Shown: positions 38,119 through 51,834 of the stretch, piece by piece
Layout of the letters: each line of letters starts with the position of its first letter
Position numbering within the stretch: position 1 is the stretch's first letter
Notes under the pieces: model-generated
Told to the model about the DNA's origin: nothing
The model's database searches: none
What the model saw: only the letters and a program-made list of their open reading frames with translations
Made by a program: the position numbers and the translations under genes
DNA from: Phytopseudomonas punonensis
GTDB lineage: Bacteria > Pseudomonadota > Gammaproteobacteria > Pseudomonadales > Pseudomonadaceae
Assembly (NCBI RefSeq): GCF_900142655.1
Contig: NZ_FRBQ01000002.1
Location: forward strand, 566,918 to 630,917
Direction of reading: 5' to 3'
DNA: 64,000 nt

Positions 38119-39063
38119 ATGTCTGCATCCCTCGCATTCGTCTTTCCCGGTCAGGGCTCGCAAGCGCTGACCATGTTGGCCGGCCACGGCGCAGAGCACG
38201 CGCTGATCCTCGATACCTTCAGCGAAGCGTCGAGCGCCCTGGGCTATGACCTGTGGGCACTGACCCAGCAAGGCCCGGAAGAGCAGCTCAACCAGACTGA
38301 CAAAACACAGCCTGCCATTCTGGCTGCCTCCATCGCCCTGTGGCGTTTGTGGCTGGCTGAAGGTGGCGCGCGCCCTGCATTCGTCGCCGGGCACAGCCTG
38401 GGTGAATACAGCGCGCTGGTCGCAGCCGGCTCCATTGGCTTTGCCGAAGCGGTGAAGCTGGTCGAGTTGCGTGGCCAGCTGATGCAGCAGGCCGTACCGG
38501 CCGGGCAGGGCGGCATGGCCGCGATTCTCGGTCTGGAAGATGCCGACGTGCAAGCTGCCTGCGCCGAAGCGGCTCAAGGTGAAGTGGTCAGCGCAGTGAA
38601 CTATAACGCGCCAGGGCAGGTGGTTATCGCTGGCTCTGCGGCTGCCGTGGCTCGCGCCGTCGAGGCCTGCAAGGCTCGTGGTGCCAAGCGTGCGCTGCCG
38701 CTACCAGTCAGCGTGCCGTCGCACTGCGAGCTGATGCGCCCAGCTGCCGAGCGTTTTGCCGAATCCGTTGCTGCCATTGCCTGGCAGGCACCGCAGATCA
38801 AGCTGGTGCAGAACGTCAGCGCCGATGCAGTAACTGATCTGGATACCCTCAAGCGCGACCTGCTGGCTCAGTTGTACAGCCCGGTGCGTTGGGTAGAGTC
38901 GATGGTTCGCCTCGGCGAGCAGGGTGTTACTGATCTGGTTGAATGTGGCCCGGGCAAAGTGCTCTCGGGTCTGAACAAGCGCTGTGTCAAGGGCGTCAAC
39001 ACACACAACCTCGACACCCCCGAAGCCTTTGCCGCTGCGCGTGCCGCACTGGCTGCCGTCTAG
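38119..39063 (+). CDS. fabD: Malonyl-CoA:ACP transacylase
   Basis: 314 residues. Active-site Ser in GHSLGEYSALVAAG, FVFPGQGSQ N-terminus, the catalytic His in SVPSHCELMRPA and the GPGKVLSGL motif. It loads malonate onto ACP for fatty-acid elongation. It follows plsX by 97 bases; fabH, which lies here in E. coli, is absent, as usual in Pseudomonas. Confidence 0.98.
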   Translation: MSASLAFVFPGQGSQALTMLAGHGAEHALILDTFSEASSALGYDLWALTQQGPEEQLNQTDKTQPAILAASIALWRLWLAEGGARPAFVAGHSLGEYSALVAAGSIGFAEAVKLVELRGQLMQQAVPAGQGGMAAILGLEDADVQAACAEAAQGEVVSAVNYNAPGQVVIAGSAAAVARAVEACKARGAKRALPLPVSVPSHCELMRPAAERFAESVAAIAWQAPQIKLVQNVSADAVTDLDTLKRDLLAQLYSPVRWVESMVRLGEQGVTDLVECGPGKVLSGLNKRCVKGVNTHNLDTPEAFAAARAALAAV

Positions 39064-39086
39064 GCACGAATACGAAGGAGAATGCT

Positions 39087-39830
39087 ATGAGTCTGCAAGG
39101 TAAGGTTGCACTGGTCACTGGCGCAAGCCGTGGTATCGGCCGGGCGATCGCCCTGGAGCTGGGTCGTCAGGGTGCTGTGGTCATCGGGACTGCAACGTCC
39201 GAAGCGGGTGCCGAGCGCATTGCCGCTACCCTCAAGGAAAACGGCATCGAAGGCACTGGCCTGATGCTCAACGTGAGCAACGACGAATCCGTCGCGGCCA
39301 CTCTGGAAAAGATCCAGAAGGATTTCGGCCAGGTGCTGGTGCTAGTCAACAATGCCGGCATCACTCGCGACAACCTGATGCTGCGCATGAAAGACGACGA
39401 GTGGTATGACGTCATCGATACCAACCTCAACAGCCTCTATCGTTTGTCGAAGGCTGTGCTGCGTGGCATGACCAAGGCGCGTTTCGGGCGTATCATCAAC
39501 ATCGGTTCGGTGGTGGGTGCCATGGGCAACGCCGGCCAGGTGAATTACGCAGCGGCCAAGGCTGGCCTTGAAGGTTTCGGTCGTGCACTGGCCCGTGAAG
39601 TGGGTTCGCGCTCGATCACCGTCAACGCCGTGGCACCGGGTTTCATCGATACCGATATGACCCGTGAATTGCCGGAAGCACAGCGCGAAGCGCTGCTGAC
39701 ACAGATTCCGCTGGGCCGTTTGGGGCAGGCGCAAGAGATCGCTAACGTGGTTTCTTTCCTTGCTTCCGATGGTGCAGCTTACGTTACAGGGGCTACTATC
39801 CCTGTGAACGGTGGGATGTACATGAGCTGA
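39087..39830 (+). CDS. fabG: 3-oxoacyl-ACP reductase
   Basis: 247 residues from the ATG at 39087 (GAAGGAG upstream). SDR motifs TGASRGIGRAIA, NNAGITRDNL, the Ser in IGSVVG, and YAAAKAGLEGF. NADPH-dependent reduction of 3-oxoacyl-ACP. 23 bases after fabD in the same operon. Confidence 0.98.
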   Translation: MSLQGKVALVTGASRGIGRAIALELGRQGAVVIGTATSEAGAERIAATLKENGIEGTGLMLNVSNDESVAATLEKIQKDFGQVLVLVNNAGITRDNLMLRMKDDEWYDVIDTNLNSLYRLSKAVLRGMTKARFGRIINIGSVVGAMGNAGQVNYAAAKAGLEGFGRALAREVGSRSITVNAVAPGFIDTDMTRELPEAQREALLTQIPLGRLGQAQEIANVVSFLASDGAAYVTGATIPVNGGMYMS

Positions 39831-39937
39831 ATACCGGCGCTGCAGTCGGCGAACGTCTTCGATTCGATGCAAACTTGGTAACAAAGCTGCAAGTTTGAGA
39901 GTGGGGTCGTTGATGTATTTCCGTGGGCGCCATTGGC

Positions 39938-39972
39938 TTTCAGCTTGAAAAGCTGAAAACCCTTTCTATACA
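39938..39972 (+). promoter_or_regulatory. acpP promoter with inverted repeat over the -35 box
   Basis: TTGAAA (39945-39950), 16-bp spacer, TATACA (39967-39972). Overlapping the -35 box is an inverted repeat with perfect 9-bp arms TTTCAGCTT (39938-39946) and AAGCTGAAA (39950-39958). The repeat could be an operator, or the terminator stem of fabG, although no T run follows. Confidence 0.5.
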
Positions 39973-40022
39973 CTTGCCGGCACAACCAGCTGGCTGGATT
40001 TGTCCAATAGGAGTGATAACAC

Positions 40023-40259
40023 GTGAGCACCATCGAAGAACGCGTCAAGAAAATCGTTGCCGAGCAACTGGGCGTGAAGGAAGAAGAAGTAACCAACAGC
40101 GCTTCCTTCGTTGAAGACCTGGGTGCCGACTCTCTTGACACCGTTGAGCTGGTGATGGCTCTCGAAGAAGAATTCGAGACCGAGATCCCGGACGAACAAG
40201 CCGAGAAGATCACCACTGTTCAGGAAGCAATCGACTACGTTACTGCTCACGCTCAGTAA
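40023..40259 (+). CDS. acpP: Acyl carrier protein
   Basis: 78 residues, GTG start with AGGAG upstream. Starts [18 protein letters not shown]; the phosphopantetheine Ser37 is in [10 protein letters not shown]. Very acidic. It carries growing acyl chains. A 192-base gap with its own promoter and a strong terminator downstream suggest that it is transcribed largely on its own at high level, as expected for an abundant protein. Confidence 0.98.
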   Translation: MSTIEERVKKIVAEQLGVKEEEVTNSASFVEDLGADSLDTVELVMALEEEFETEIPDEQAEKITTVQEAIDYVTAHAQ

Positions 40260-40283
40260 GCAGTTCGTCGCTTCCCGAATTGG

Positions 40284-40320
40284 AAAAGCCGCACGTCTGC
40301 AAAGGCGTGCGGCTTTTCTT
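40284..40320 (+). terminator. acpP terminator
   Basis: Perfect 12-bp stem AAAAGCCGCACG/CGTGCGGCTTTT, loop TCTGCAAAGG, followed by CTTT. It separates acpP from fabF. Confidence 0.85.
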
Positions 40321-40463
40321 TGACGGTTCGCTGTAAAAGCTAAAAGCGCCTATGGCGTTTCCCGCTCGGCTAACCCTGAGCCAATCGCTGGATGATCGAA
40401 CTTCTGGGCAATGGTTTGCCAGAGGCATCGCAGCGTCGAAAAACCTGATATGAGGAGATTGCT

Positions 40464-41708
40464 GTGTCGCGTAGACGCGTCGTGGTTACCGGTATGGGCA
40501 TGCTGACCCCGCTGGGTAACGATGTGCCGAGCAGCTGGCAGGGCATTCTGGCCGGCCGCAGTGGCATCGGCCTGATCGAGCATATGGATCTTTCCGCTTT
40601 CTCGACCCGCATTGGCGGTTCGCTGAAGAATTTCGATGTCGAGCCTTACCTATCCGCCAAAGAGGCGCGCAAGCTCGACCTGTTCATCCAGTACGGTCTG
40701 GCTGCCTGCTTTCAAGCAGCGCGCGATTCCGGCCTGGAAGTCACGGATGCCAACCGTGACCGTATCGGTGTGGCCATGGGCTCCGGTATCGGCGGCCTGA
40801 CCAACATCGAGAACAACTGCAAATCGTTGCATGAGCAGGGCCCGCGGCGCATTTCGCCGTTCTTCGTACCGGGCTCGATCATCAACATGATTTCCGGTTT
40901 CCTGTCGATCCATCTGGGTTTGCAGGGCCCCAACTACGCCATCGCCACAGCGTGCACCACCGGTACTCACTGCATCGGCATGGCCGCCCGCAACATCGCT
41001 TATGGCGAGGCGGACGTGATGATCGCCGGTGGCGCCGAGATGGCGGCCTGTGGTCTTGGCCTGGGCGGCTTTGGCGCGGCGCGTGCCATGTCCACCCGCA
41101 ATGACGAGCCGACCAAGGCGAGCCGCCCGTGGGACAAAGGCCGTGACGGTTTCGTGCTGTCCGACGGTGCCGGTGCGCTGGTGCTCGAAGAGCTCGAGCA
41201 TGCCAAGGCTCGCGGCGCGACCATCTATGCCGAACTGATCGGTTTCGGTATGAGCGGCGATGCGTTCCACATGACTTCGCCACCTGAAGATGGTGCCGGC
41301 GCTGCGCGCTGCATCACCAATGCGCTGCGTGATGCCGGTATCCAGCCGTCTGACGTGCAGTACATCAACGCCCACGGCACCTCCACCTCGGCTGGCGACA
41401 AGGCTGAAGTGGCGGCGATCAAGAGCGTTTTTGGCGATCACGCGTACAAGCTCGCGGTCAGCTCGACCAAATCCATGACCGGCCATCTGCTCGGTGCCGC
41501 AGGTGCGGTAGAGGCGATCTTCAGCGTGCTCGCGCTGCGTGATCAGGTCGCGCCACCGACCATCAACCTGGATGAGCCTGACGAAGGTTGCGATCTGGAC
41601 TTCGTCCCGCACGAGGCACGCAAGATGCCGATGGATGTGGTGCTGTCCAACTCCTTCGGTTTCGGTGGCACCAACGGCTCGCTGGTGTTTCGCCGGTACG
41701 CTGATTGA
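40464..41708 (+). CDS. fabF: 3-oxoacyl-ACP synthase II
   Basis: 414 residues, GTG start with GAGGAG 6 bases upstream. Thiolase-fold condensing enzyme with the Cys in TACTTGTHC, His in NAHGTSTS and Lys/His in [12 protein letters not shown]. It elongates acyl-ACP and makes cis-vaccenate at low temperature in E. coli. Its stop overlaps the pabC start (TGATG). Confidence 0.98.
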   Translation: MSRRRVVVTGMGMLTPLGNDVPSSWQGILAGRSGIGLIEHMDLSAFSTRIGGSLKNFDVEPYLSAKEARKLDLFIQYGLAACFQAARDSGLEVTDANRDRIGVAMGSGIGGLTNIENNCKSLHEQGPRRISPFFVPGSIINMISGFLSIHLGLQGPNYAIATACTTGTHCIGMAARNIAYGEADVMIAGGAEMAACGLGLGGFGAARAMSTRNDEPTKASRPWDKGRDGFVLSDGAGALVLEELEHAKARGATIYAELIGFGMSGDAFHMTSPPEDGAGAARCITNALRDAGIQPSDVQYINAHGTSTSAGDKAEVAAIKSVFGDHAYKLAVSSTKSMTGHLLGAAGAVEAIFSVLALRDQVAPPTINLDEPDEGCDLDFVPHEARKMPMDVVLSNSFGFGGTNGSLVFRRYAD

Positions 41709-42520
41709 TGCTCACCTGGGTCGACGGTCGGCCGGCTGCGTCGCTGCCGCTAGCCGATCGCGGCCTGGCCTACGGTGACGGCCTGTTCGAGACCATGGCA
41801 GTGCAGGGCGGCTGCCCTGTGTTGCTTGAGCGCCACTTAGCGCGGGTCACTGCAGGTTGTGCGCGCTTGCGTATCGATCTGGATGCAGGCCGCTTGCGTG
41901 ATGAGCTCTCTGCCTTTTGCGCCGAGCTGGGGCAGGGCGTCGCCAAGCTGATCGTCACCCGTGGTGATGGCCAGCGCGGTTATGCACCTTCGGCTGGAGC
42001 GCCACGACATATTCTTCAGGCTGGCGCGATGCCGGCTTACCCGCCGCAGCATGCCGAGGATGGTGTCCGACTATTCCCCTGCGAAACCCGTCTGGCCGAG
42101 CAGCCGTTGTTGGCGGGTCTCAAGCATCTCAATCGTCTTGAGCAAGTACTGGCCCGCGCCGAGTGGCAGGGCGCCGAGTATGCCGAAGGATTGATGCTCG
42201 ATATGTCCGGGCGAGTGGTCGAAGGGGTGTTCAGCAACCTGTTTCTGGTGCGTGACGGCATGCTCTCAACGCCCGAACTGAGCCGCTGCGGCGTGGCTGG
42301 GGTGATGCGCGCCGAGTTGCTGGAGCAGGCGCAGGCGCTGGGCATCGTCTGTCAGGTGGCTGATGTGCAGATGGACGAACTGCTGGCCGCCGATGAAGTC
42401 TTTCTCTGCAACAGCCTGTACGGTGTTTGGCCGGTGCGTCAGTTGCAAGCGCGTCACTGGTCGGTCGGGCCGCTCACCCGTAAACTGCAGGCCCTTGCCC
42501 GTCATCTACTGGACCGCTGA
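41708..42520 (+). CDS. pabC: Aminodeoxychorismate lyase
   Basis: 270 residues, starting at the ATG that overlaps the fabF stop. PLP fold type IV: GDGLFETMAV, the Schiff-base Lys in AGLKHLNRLEQV, EGLMLDMSGRVVEGVFSNLF. It releases pyruvate to form 4-aminobenzoate for folate. Coupled to fabF and followed 3 bases later by mltG. Confidence 0.95.
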   Translation: MLTWVDGRPAASLPLADRGLAYGDGLFETMAVQGGCPVLLERHLARVTAGCARLRIDLDAGRLRDELSAFCAELGQGVAKLIVTRGDGQRGYAPSAGAPRHILQAGAMPAYPPQHAEDGVRLFPCETRLAEQPLLAGLKHLNRLEQVLARAEWQGAEYAEGLMLDMSGRVVEGVFSNLFLVRDGMLSTPELSRCGVAGVMRAELLEQAQALGIVCQVADVQMDELLAADEVFLCNSLYGVWPVRQLQARHWSVGPLTRKLQALARHLLDR

Positions 42521-42523
42521 TTC

Positions 42524-45196
<2,673 letters not shown>

Positions 45197-45230
45197 AATC
45201 GACCCCACGTCACGACTTCAGGAATCCTGC

Positions 45231-45587
45231 ATGAACTTGCCACCTAATCTGGGACCCCGTAACGGCATCCTGTCCCTGACCATCAAGGACAAGTCCGTGC
45301 TGTACGCCGCCTATATGCCCTTCATCAAGAATGGCGGCCTATTCATCCCTACCAACAAGAGCTACAAGCTCGGCGATGAAGTGTTCATGCTGCTCAACCT
45401 GATGGACGAGCCGGAAAAGATCCCGGTGGCCGGCAAGGTGGTGTGGATCACGCCCAAAGGCGCCCAGGGCAACCGCGCCGCTGGCGTAGGTGTGCAGTTC
45501 AACGAAGGCGACAACACCGCCCGCAACAAGATCGAGACCTACTTGGCTGGCGCCCTCAAGTCCGATCGTCCCACCCATACGATGTAA
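45231..45587 (+). CDS. pilZ: Type IV pilus assembly protein PilZ
   Basis: 118 residues, the normal length, starting MNLPPNLGPRNGILSL. This is the short PilZ needed for twitching motility, which acts through FimX and PilB; it lacks the RxxxR and D/NxSxxG c-di-GMP-binding motifs, so it does not bind c-di-GMP itself. It follows holB as in other pseudomonads. Confidence 0.93.
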   Translation: MNLPPNLGPRNGILSLTIKDKSVLYAAYMPFIKNGGLFIPTNKSYKLGDEVFMLLNLMDEPEKIPVAGKVVWITPKGAQGNRAAGVGVQFNEGDNTARNKIETYLAGALKSDRPTHTM

Positions 45588-45673
45588 TAGCGGCCCCATT
45601 CGTGCAGCTCTGGCAGGCCTGTTGGCCTGCCGCGTTAGCTGCGCATCCCGCCTGCCGCTCAAGGTTCTGATTT

Positions 45674-46465
45674 ATGCTCATCGATTCCCACTGCCACCTC
45701 GATCGTCTCGACTTGGCCGCCCATGGCGGTTCGCTCGACGAAGCGCTGGCAGCTGCCCGCGCCCGTGGTGTCGGTCACTTTCTTTGTATTGGGGTGAGCG
45801 CCGATAACGCTGCGGCGGTTCGTGAGCTGTCGGGGCGCTACGCCGATGTCGACTGCTCGGTTGGCATTCATCCGCTCGATCTCGAGCCAGGCAGCGCTCC
45901 GGCGCTGGACTGGCTGCTCGCCGAGCTGGATCACCCAGGCGTAGTCGCCATTGGTGAGACGGGCCTGGATTATCACTACGAACCCGAAGCGGCCGAGCTG
46001 CAGCAAGAGGCGTTTCGTCTGCACCTGCAAGCGGCGCAGATCACCGGCAAGCCGGTGATCGTGCATACCCGCGAAGCCCGTGCCGACACCCTGACGCTGC
46101 TGCGCGAGGCCGCGCTACCTCAGGGCGGCGTGCTGCACTGCTTCACCGAAGACTGGGAAATGGCCAAGGCGGCGCTGGATATCGGCTTCTACATTTCGCT
46201 GTCCGGCATCGTCACGTTTCGCAATGCCGATGCGCTGCGTGACGTCGCCCGGCAAGTGCCAGCCGATCGTCTGCTGGTGGAGACTGACTCGCCGTACCTG
46301 GCGCCAGTGCCACATCGCGGCAAGCCAAACCTGCCGGAGTACGTGCGCGATGTCGCCGAGTACCTGGCAACGCTGCGCGGCGTCAGCTATGAAACTCTGG
46401 CGCAGCAGACCGGCGATAACTTCAAGCGTCTGTTTCCGTTAGCTCGGGTTGCCGCTGGCTTATGA
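45674..46465 (+). CDS. TatD-family metal-dependent DNase
   Basis: 263 residues. TIM-barrel amidohydrolase: metal ligands DSHCHLDRL, GETGLDYH, VIVHTREA, GGVLHCFTED and ETDSPYLAP. Family members act as 3'-5' exonucleases or D-aminoacyl-tRNA deacylases. It resembles YcfH, which also lies after holB in E. coli. The gene runs convergently towards the sRNA locus. Confidence 0.93.
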   Translation: MLIDSHCHLDRLDLAAHGGSLDEALAAARARGVGHFLCIGVSADNAAAVRELSGRYADVDCSVGIHPLDLEPGSAPALDWLLAELDHPGVVAIGETGLDYHYEPEAAELQQEAFRLHLQAAQITGKPVIVHTREARADTLTLLREAALPQGGVLHCFTEDWEMAKAALDIGFYISLSGIVTFRNADALRDVARQVPADRLLVETDSPYLAPVPHRGKPNLPEYVRDVAEYLATLRGVSYETLAQQTGDNFKRLFPLARVAAGL

Positions 46466-46475
46466 GCTAATGCTC

Positions 46476-46590
46476 AAAAAAAACCCGGCTTCGGGACGGA
46501 ATCCGGGTCAAGACCATTAGGAGTCAAACGAAGTGCGCGGTCCTCGGCACTTCGGCCGCTGCGACACTTGGGGAATATGCCGCACCGGTA
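46476..46590 (-). ncRNA. rgsA: RgsA-like small RNA (P16)
   Basis: Between tatD and the aminotransferase gene, where P. aeruginosa carries rgsA. On the minus strand, a CAATACT -10-like box (46597-46603) is followed by an expected start near 46590. The transcript ends in a hairpin with arms CCGGGT (46503-46508) and ACCCGG (46483-46488), followed on the minus strand by eight U (46476-46483). Length about 115 nt. In other pseudomonads RgsA is RpoS-dependent, Hfq-associated and linked to oxidative stress. The identification rests on locus, length and terminator; exact ends are inferred. Confidence 0.65.
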
Positions 46591-46671
46591 CGATTGAGTA
46601 TTGGTCATCCGCGGCCAACGTCCACCGGCGGCTTTAAACGGATTTGGAATATTTCTCGCTCTGCTGAGTGC

Positions 46672-47805
46672 CTATTCGCTGACGATTGCCCGCAGGCGCT
46701 GCAGAGTGTGTTCGATCACTCGCGCTTCGGTATAGAAATGCGGTGACAGGCGAATGCCCCCGCCGCGCTGGGCGCAGATGATCTGCTCGGCCTTGAGCCG
46801 TTCGTGGAGCTGGCGGTTGTCCCAGCCGTTTACCGCAAAGGTGATGATGCCGGCGCGCTTTTCAAGCTCTTGTGCACTGAGCAATTGCACGCCCGCTGTT
46901 TCGTTCAGACCATCTAGCAACCATTGCACGCGTTCATGCAGCGCGCGTTCGACTTGCGGCATGCCCACTTCCTCGAGCAGCGACAGGCTAGCTTCCAGGG
47001 CCATGGCACCAAGCATGTTGGGGCTGCCGCACTCGAAACGGCGGGCGCTGCGGGCTGGTTGCCAGTCATCACGGTCATAGTCGCCCGCGTGCTCAAGCAT
47101 GTGCCAGCCGTATTCGTGCAGTGTCAGCTGCTCACGCAGATCCTGCCGGCAATAGAACACGCCCAGACCTTCCGGGCCGAGCATCCACTTGTGGCCGTCG
47201 GCCATGGCAAAGGCGCAGCGGCTACTTTGCACGTCCATGCTGAGCGCGCCCAACTGCTGGATGGCATCGACGCACAGCAATACGCCGCGCTGCTCGCAGC
47301 CGGCGCCAAGGCGCTCTAGGTCGAGGCGCAGGCCGCTGGCATATTGGACGGCGCTGATGGCCATTAGGCGGGTGCGTGGTGTGCAGGCGGTAAGTAGGGC
47401 GCCTTCGGCGTCGCCACCCTGTAGGTCGACCTGGACCACTTCCACGCCGCGCGGGTGCAGTGCCTCCCATACGATGCGGTTGGAGGGGAATTCTTCGCTG
47501 CTGATGATCACCTGGTCGCCTTCGCGCCAGTCCAGGCCGAAGGCCACGAACGACAGCGCCTCCGAGGTGTTCTTGACCAGCGCAATATCGGCCCGCGACG
47601 AGGCATTAAGCAGGCGAGCCAGGCGTTCGCGTAGTTGGCGCTCTGTAACCAGCCATTGCGAATAATCACGGGCGCCGGTGGCGATGTTTTCTCGGGCAAA
47701 TCGCTCGACCGCCCGCGCACTGCGTGCCGGCCACGGTGAGACGGCGGCATGGTTCAGGTAGTAGAGATCGGCCGGTTGTGGAAACTCGTCGATGATGGCA
47801 TTCAT
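46672..47805 (-). CDS. Class V PLP-dependent aminotransferase/desulfurase-like protein
   Basis: 377 residues. Opening YYLNHAAVSPWPARSARAV, CVDAIQQLGALSMDVQ, and the PLP Lys in ADGHKWMLGPEG. It resembles the cysteine desulfurase/isopenicillin epimerase group but has no clear loop Cys of IscS/SufS, so aminotransferase or lyase action is as likely. The reaction is unknown. It diverges from the TetR gene, and its 3' end faces the sRNA. Confidence 0.85.
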   Translation of the reverse strand: MNAIIDEFPQPADLYYLNHAAVSPWPARSARAVERFARENIATGARDYSQWLVTERQLRERLARLLNASSRADIALVKNTSEALSFVAFGLDWREGDQVIISSEEFPSNRIVWEALHPRGVEVVQVDLQGGDAEGALLTACTPRTRLMAISAVQYASGLRLDLERLGAGCEQRGVLLCVDAIQQLGALSMDVQSSRCAFAMADGHKWMLGPEGLGVFYCRQDLREQLTLHEYGWHMLEHAGDYDRDDWQPARSARRFECGSPNMLGAMALEASLSLLEEVGMPQVERALHERVQWLLDGLNETAGVQLLSAQELEKRAGIITFAVNGWDNRQLHERLKAEQIICAQRGGGIRLSPHFYTEARVIEHTLQRLRAIVSE

Positions 47806-47879
47806 GAGCGCATGATCCGTGCAATTTGGCGTTAGTTGGGCATAATAGCGGACTTGAATTCCGACCTTGTCATTTCCCT

Positions 47880-48518
47880 ATGCAGAAAGAACCCCGCAAG
47901 ATCCGTGAGTTTCGCCGCCGCGAGCAGGAGATTCTCGACATCGCTCTGAAACTCTTCCTCGAGCAGGGTGAGGATAGCGTGACCGTGGAGATGATTGCCG
48001 ATGCCGTCGGTATCGGCAAAGGCACCATCTACAAGCACTTCAAGTCGAAAGCGGAAATCTACCTGCGCTTGATGCTTGACTATGAGCGTGATCTGAACGA
48101 GCTGCTGCATTCATCCGATATCGATCGCGACAAGGAAGCGCTGTCGCGGGCTTACTTCGAGTTTCGCATGCGTGACCCACAGCGCTACCGCCTGTTCGAC
48201 CGTCTGGAAGAGAAGGTGGTCAAGGGCAATCAGGTGCCCGAGCTGGTCGAGCAACTGCACAGCATTCGCGCCTCCAACTTCGAGCGGCTGACTCAGCTGA
48301 TCAAGGGCCGCATCTCCGAAGGCAAGCTCGAAGACGTGCCGCCATACTTTCACTATTGCGCGGCCTGGGCGCTGGTTCATGGCGCGGTGGCGCTTTATCA
48401 CTCGCCGTTCTGGAGCAATGTGCTGGAAGATCAGGAAGGTTTCTTCCAGTTTCTGATGGACATTGGCGTGCGCATGGGCAACAAGCGCAAGCGCGACAGC
48501 GAAACGCCTCCCACCTGA
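47880..48518 (+). CDS. TetR-family transcriptional regulator
   Basis: 212 residues from the ATG at 47880. HTH at about 25-55 (VTVEMIADAVGIGKGTIYKHF). The rest is the helical ligand domain (FEFRMRDPQRYRLFDRLEEK). Divergent from the aminotransferase gene with a 74-base intergenic region that probably holds a shared operator; the aminotransferase is therefore a candidate target. Confidence 0.92.
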   Translation: MQKEPRKIREFRRREQEILDIALKLFLEQGEDSVTVEMIADAVGIGKGTIYKHFKSKAEIYLRLMLDYERDLNELLHSSDIDRDKEALSRAYFEFRMRDPQRYRLFDRLEEKVVKGNQVPELVEQLHSIRASNFERLTQLIKGRISEGKLEDVPPYFHYCAAWALVHGAVALYHSPFWSNVLEDQEGFFQFLMDIGVRMGNKRKRDSETPPT

Positions 48519-48620
48519 GTACGCGCACGACCTGTTGAGATCGTGCGCCTCTCCTGGCGCGAAAACTGCTTGGAGCAGTCATTCGCCGGTTTTCCGTCAC
48601 CGGTGTCGGGAGAGATTCAC

Positions 48621-49226
48621 ATGCGTAACCTGTTCGCCCTGGCTCTGCTGCTCAGCCTGACTGGCTGCATGAATGTCAGCGACATGGCCGATGGCGCCAC
48701 CTACCACCTGCGCGATGCCGGTGTGCTGGACTACAGCAAAGTCCGCCGCTCGGCATCTTGGCGGCTTCAGGCCGACTCGTTTATCTATATCGCTCAGGGC
48801 CCGTTCACGCCGAATGGCAAGCACGCCTACCCGCGGCCTAATGTGGTGGCCGAGGAAGCCTTCCGCGGTTTCGTCGAGTACTTCCCCATGGTGAGAAGGG
48901 CGAGGGCACCGGTCGGCCTCGATGAGGCGCTGGGCGAGGCACGCGCTGCCGGCGCTCATTATCTGCTCTACACCCGCTTTGCCTATGCCGATGACCGCAT
49001 CGGCACGCTGGAGGAGTGGGAAGATCAGGAAGAGTTCGAGCGCCTGGGCACCGACCGCAGCGTGTTGCAGTTGATGCTGATCGAAACCAACACTCGCTTT
49101 CTGGTGGATACCGCGCGCATCCGCAGTCGCGGCGGCTTCCTGACGTTTTATGACGCCCGGCCCGAGGATCTGATCCGGGCGCCGCTCGAGGATTATGCGC
49201 GTACACTTCTGGGTTTCAGCCGTTAA
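48621..49226 (+). CDS. DUF4823 lipoprotein
   Basis: 201 residues from the ATG at 48621 (GGGAGAG upstream). Lipobox LSLTGC (Cys16). The body is DUF4823, with the conserved IYIAQGPFTPNGKHAYP start and an alpha/beta pattern (GAHYLLYTRFAYADDR, LIETNTRFLVDTARI) like the lipid-anchored GNA1162/LptE-type helpers. Function unknown. It is followed 18 bases later by a DUF1285 gene. Confidence 0.85.
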   Translation: MRNLFALALLLSLTGCMNVSDMADGATYHLRDAGVLDYSKVRRSASWRLQADSFIYIAQGPFTPNGKHAYPRPNVVAEEAFRGFVEYFPMVRRARAPVGLDEALGEARAAGAHYLLYTRFAYADDRIGTLEEWEDQEEFERLGTDRSVLQLMLIETNTRFLVDTARIRSRGGFLTFYDARPEDLIRAPLEDYARTLLGFSR

Positions 49227-49244
49227 GCAAACCTCGGAGGTGTG

Positions 49245-49811
49245 ATGAGCGAGGGCGACAAGGCCGGTGATCTGCTTGCGCAGATTCCGCCGGCAGGCAG
49301 CAAGGGCATGCCGCCCGTGCACCTGTGGAATCCGGATTTCTGTGGCGATATCGACATGCGTATCGCCCGTGACGGCTCATGGTTCTATATGGGCACGCCA
49401 ATCGGGCGGCCGGCGATGGTGCGGCTGTTCTCGACCATCATCCGCCGTGACGGCGATGACTATTTTCTGGTTACCCCGGTCGAGAAGGTCGGCATCAAGG
49501 TCGATGACGCGCCCTTCGTGGCGGTGTCCGTGCAGGTGAGCGGGCAGGGAGAAGAGCAAGTGCTCACCTTCGTCAGCAACGTTGGCGATGAGGTTGAAGC
49601 CGGCGCCGAGCATCCGTTGCGCGTCGAGCTGGATGCGCATACGCAGGAGCCGTCGCCCTACATACATGTGCGAGCCAATCTGGAAGCGCTGATCCATCGC
49701 AACGTTTTCTACCAACTGGTCGAGTTGGCACAAACCCGTGAGGTCAACGGTCAGCCTTGGCTGGGTGTGTGGAGTGGGGGCATGTTCTTTCCCATCGGAC
49801 CGCTGGAATAA
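49245..49811 (+). CDS. DUF1285 protein
   Basis: 188 residues from the ATG at 49245, with GGAGG just upstream. DUF1285 core: [40 protein letters not shown] and [15 protein letters not shown]. Two similar halves of beta structure. No signal peptide, so cytoplasmic. Function unknown, although it is well conserved across pseudomonads next to the ETF genes. Confidence 0.88.
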   Translation: MSEGDKAGDLLAQIPPAGSKGMPPVHLWNPDFCGDIDMRIARDGSWFYMGTPIGRPAMVRLFSTIIRRDGDDYFLVTPVEKVGIKVDDAPFVAVSVQVSGQGEEQVLTFVSNVGDEVEAGAEHPLRVELDAHTQEPSPYIHVRANLEALIHRNVFYQLVELAQTREVNGQPWLGVWSGGMFFPIGPLE

Positions 49812-49820
49812 CACCCAATA

Positions 49821-49846
49821 AAAAAGGCTCCCGAGGGAGCCTTTTT
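49821..49846. terminator. Bidirectional terminator between DUF1285 and ETF-QO genes
   Basis: Perfect 12-bp stem AAAAAGGCTCCC/GGGAGCCTTTTT with loop GA; A and T tracts on the two sides allow use in both directions. Confidence 0.93.
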
Positions 49847-49851
49847 ATGTT

Positions 49852-51516
<1,665 letters not shown>

Positions 51517-51834
51517 GGGCTATCTCCTCATCAAGGCTCTCTAATTTTTCATGGCGAGCCAACAACCTTCCAAGGCGCGCCCGCGCAGTATATAGGCAGC
51601 CTTGGCAAGGGCCAATACAAACGTTTGTTTGAATTTTCTGTAGGCCTGCTAGAATCCGGCTACAACACGAATGGCTCGCAGCCAGGGCGTATTGACCGAG
51701 CTAGGTGGTGCGGTCAAGATACGGGCGTTTTGCGCTCGCCGCCTGGGCTTGGGTGTTTGCGTTCTGCTGGTCTGCATCACCCGCATGCTCGCTTCTGGCG
51801 ACATTCCTATTCACCGGAGAGTAACGAGGAATCC
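51517..51834. other. Divergent regulatory region of the ETF genes
   Basis: No gene. 318 bases holding the promoter of etfBA on the plus strand (candidate -10 TAGAAT at 51650-51655) and that of the oxidoreductase on the other, with the PsrA-type box described separately. The etfB ribosome-binding site is GAGGA at 51826-51830. Confidence 0.6.
51618..51631. promoter_or_regulatory. PsrA-type operator
   Basis: CAAAC-GTTT-GTTTG at 51618-51631 fits the PsrA box (G/C)AAAC-N2-4-GTTT(G/C). PsrA is a fatty-acid-responsive TetR-type regulator of Pseudomonas, and etf genes are among its reported targets. The box overlaps the likely -35 region of etfBA, as a repressor site should. Confidence 0.65.
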
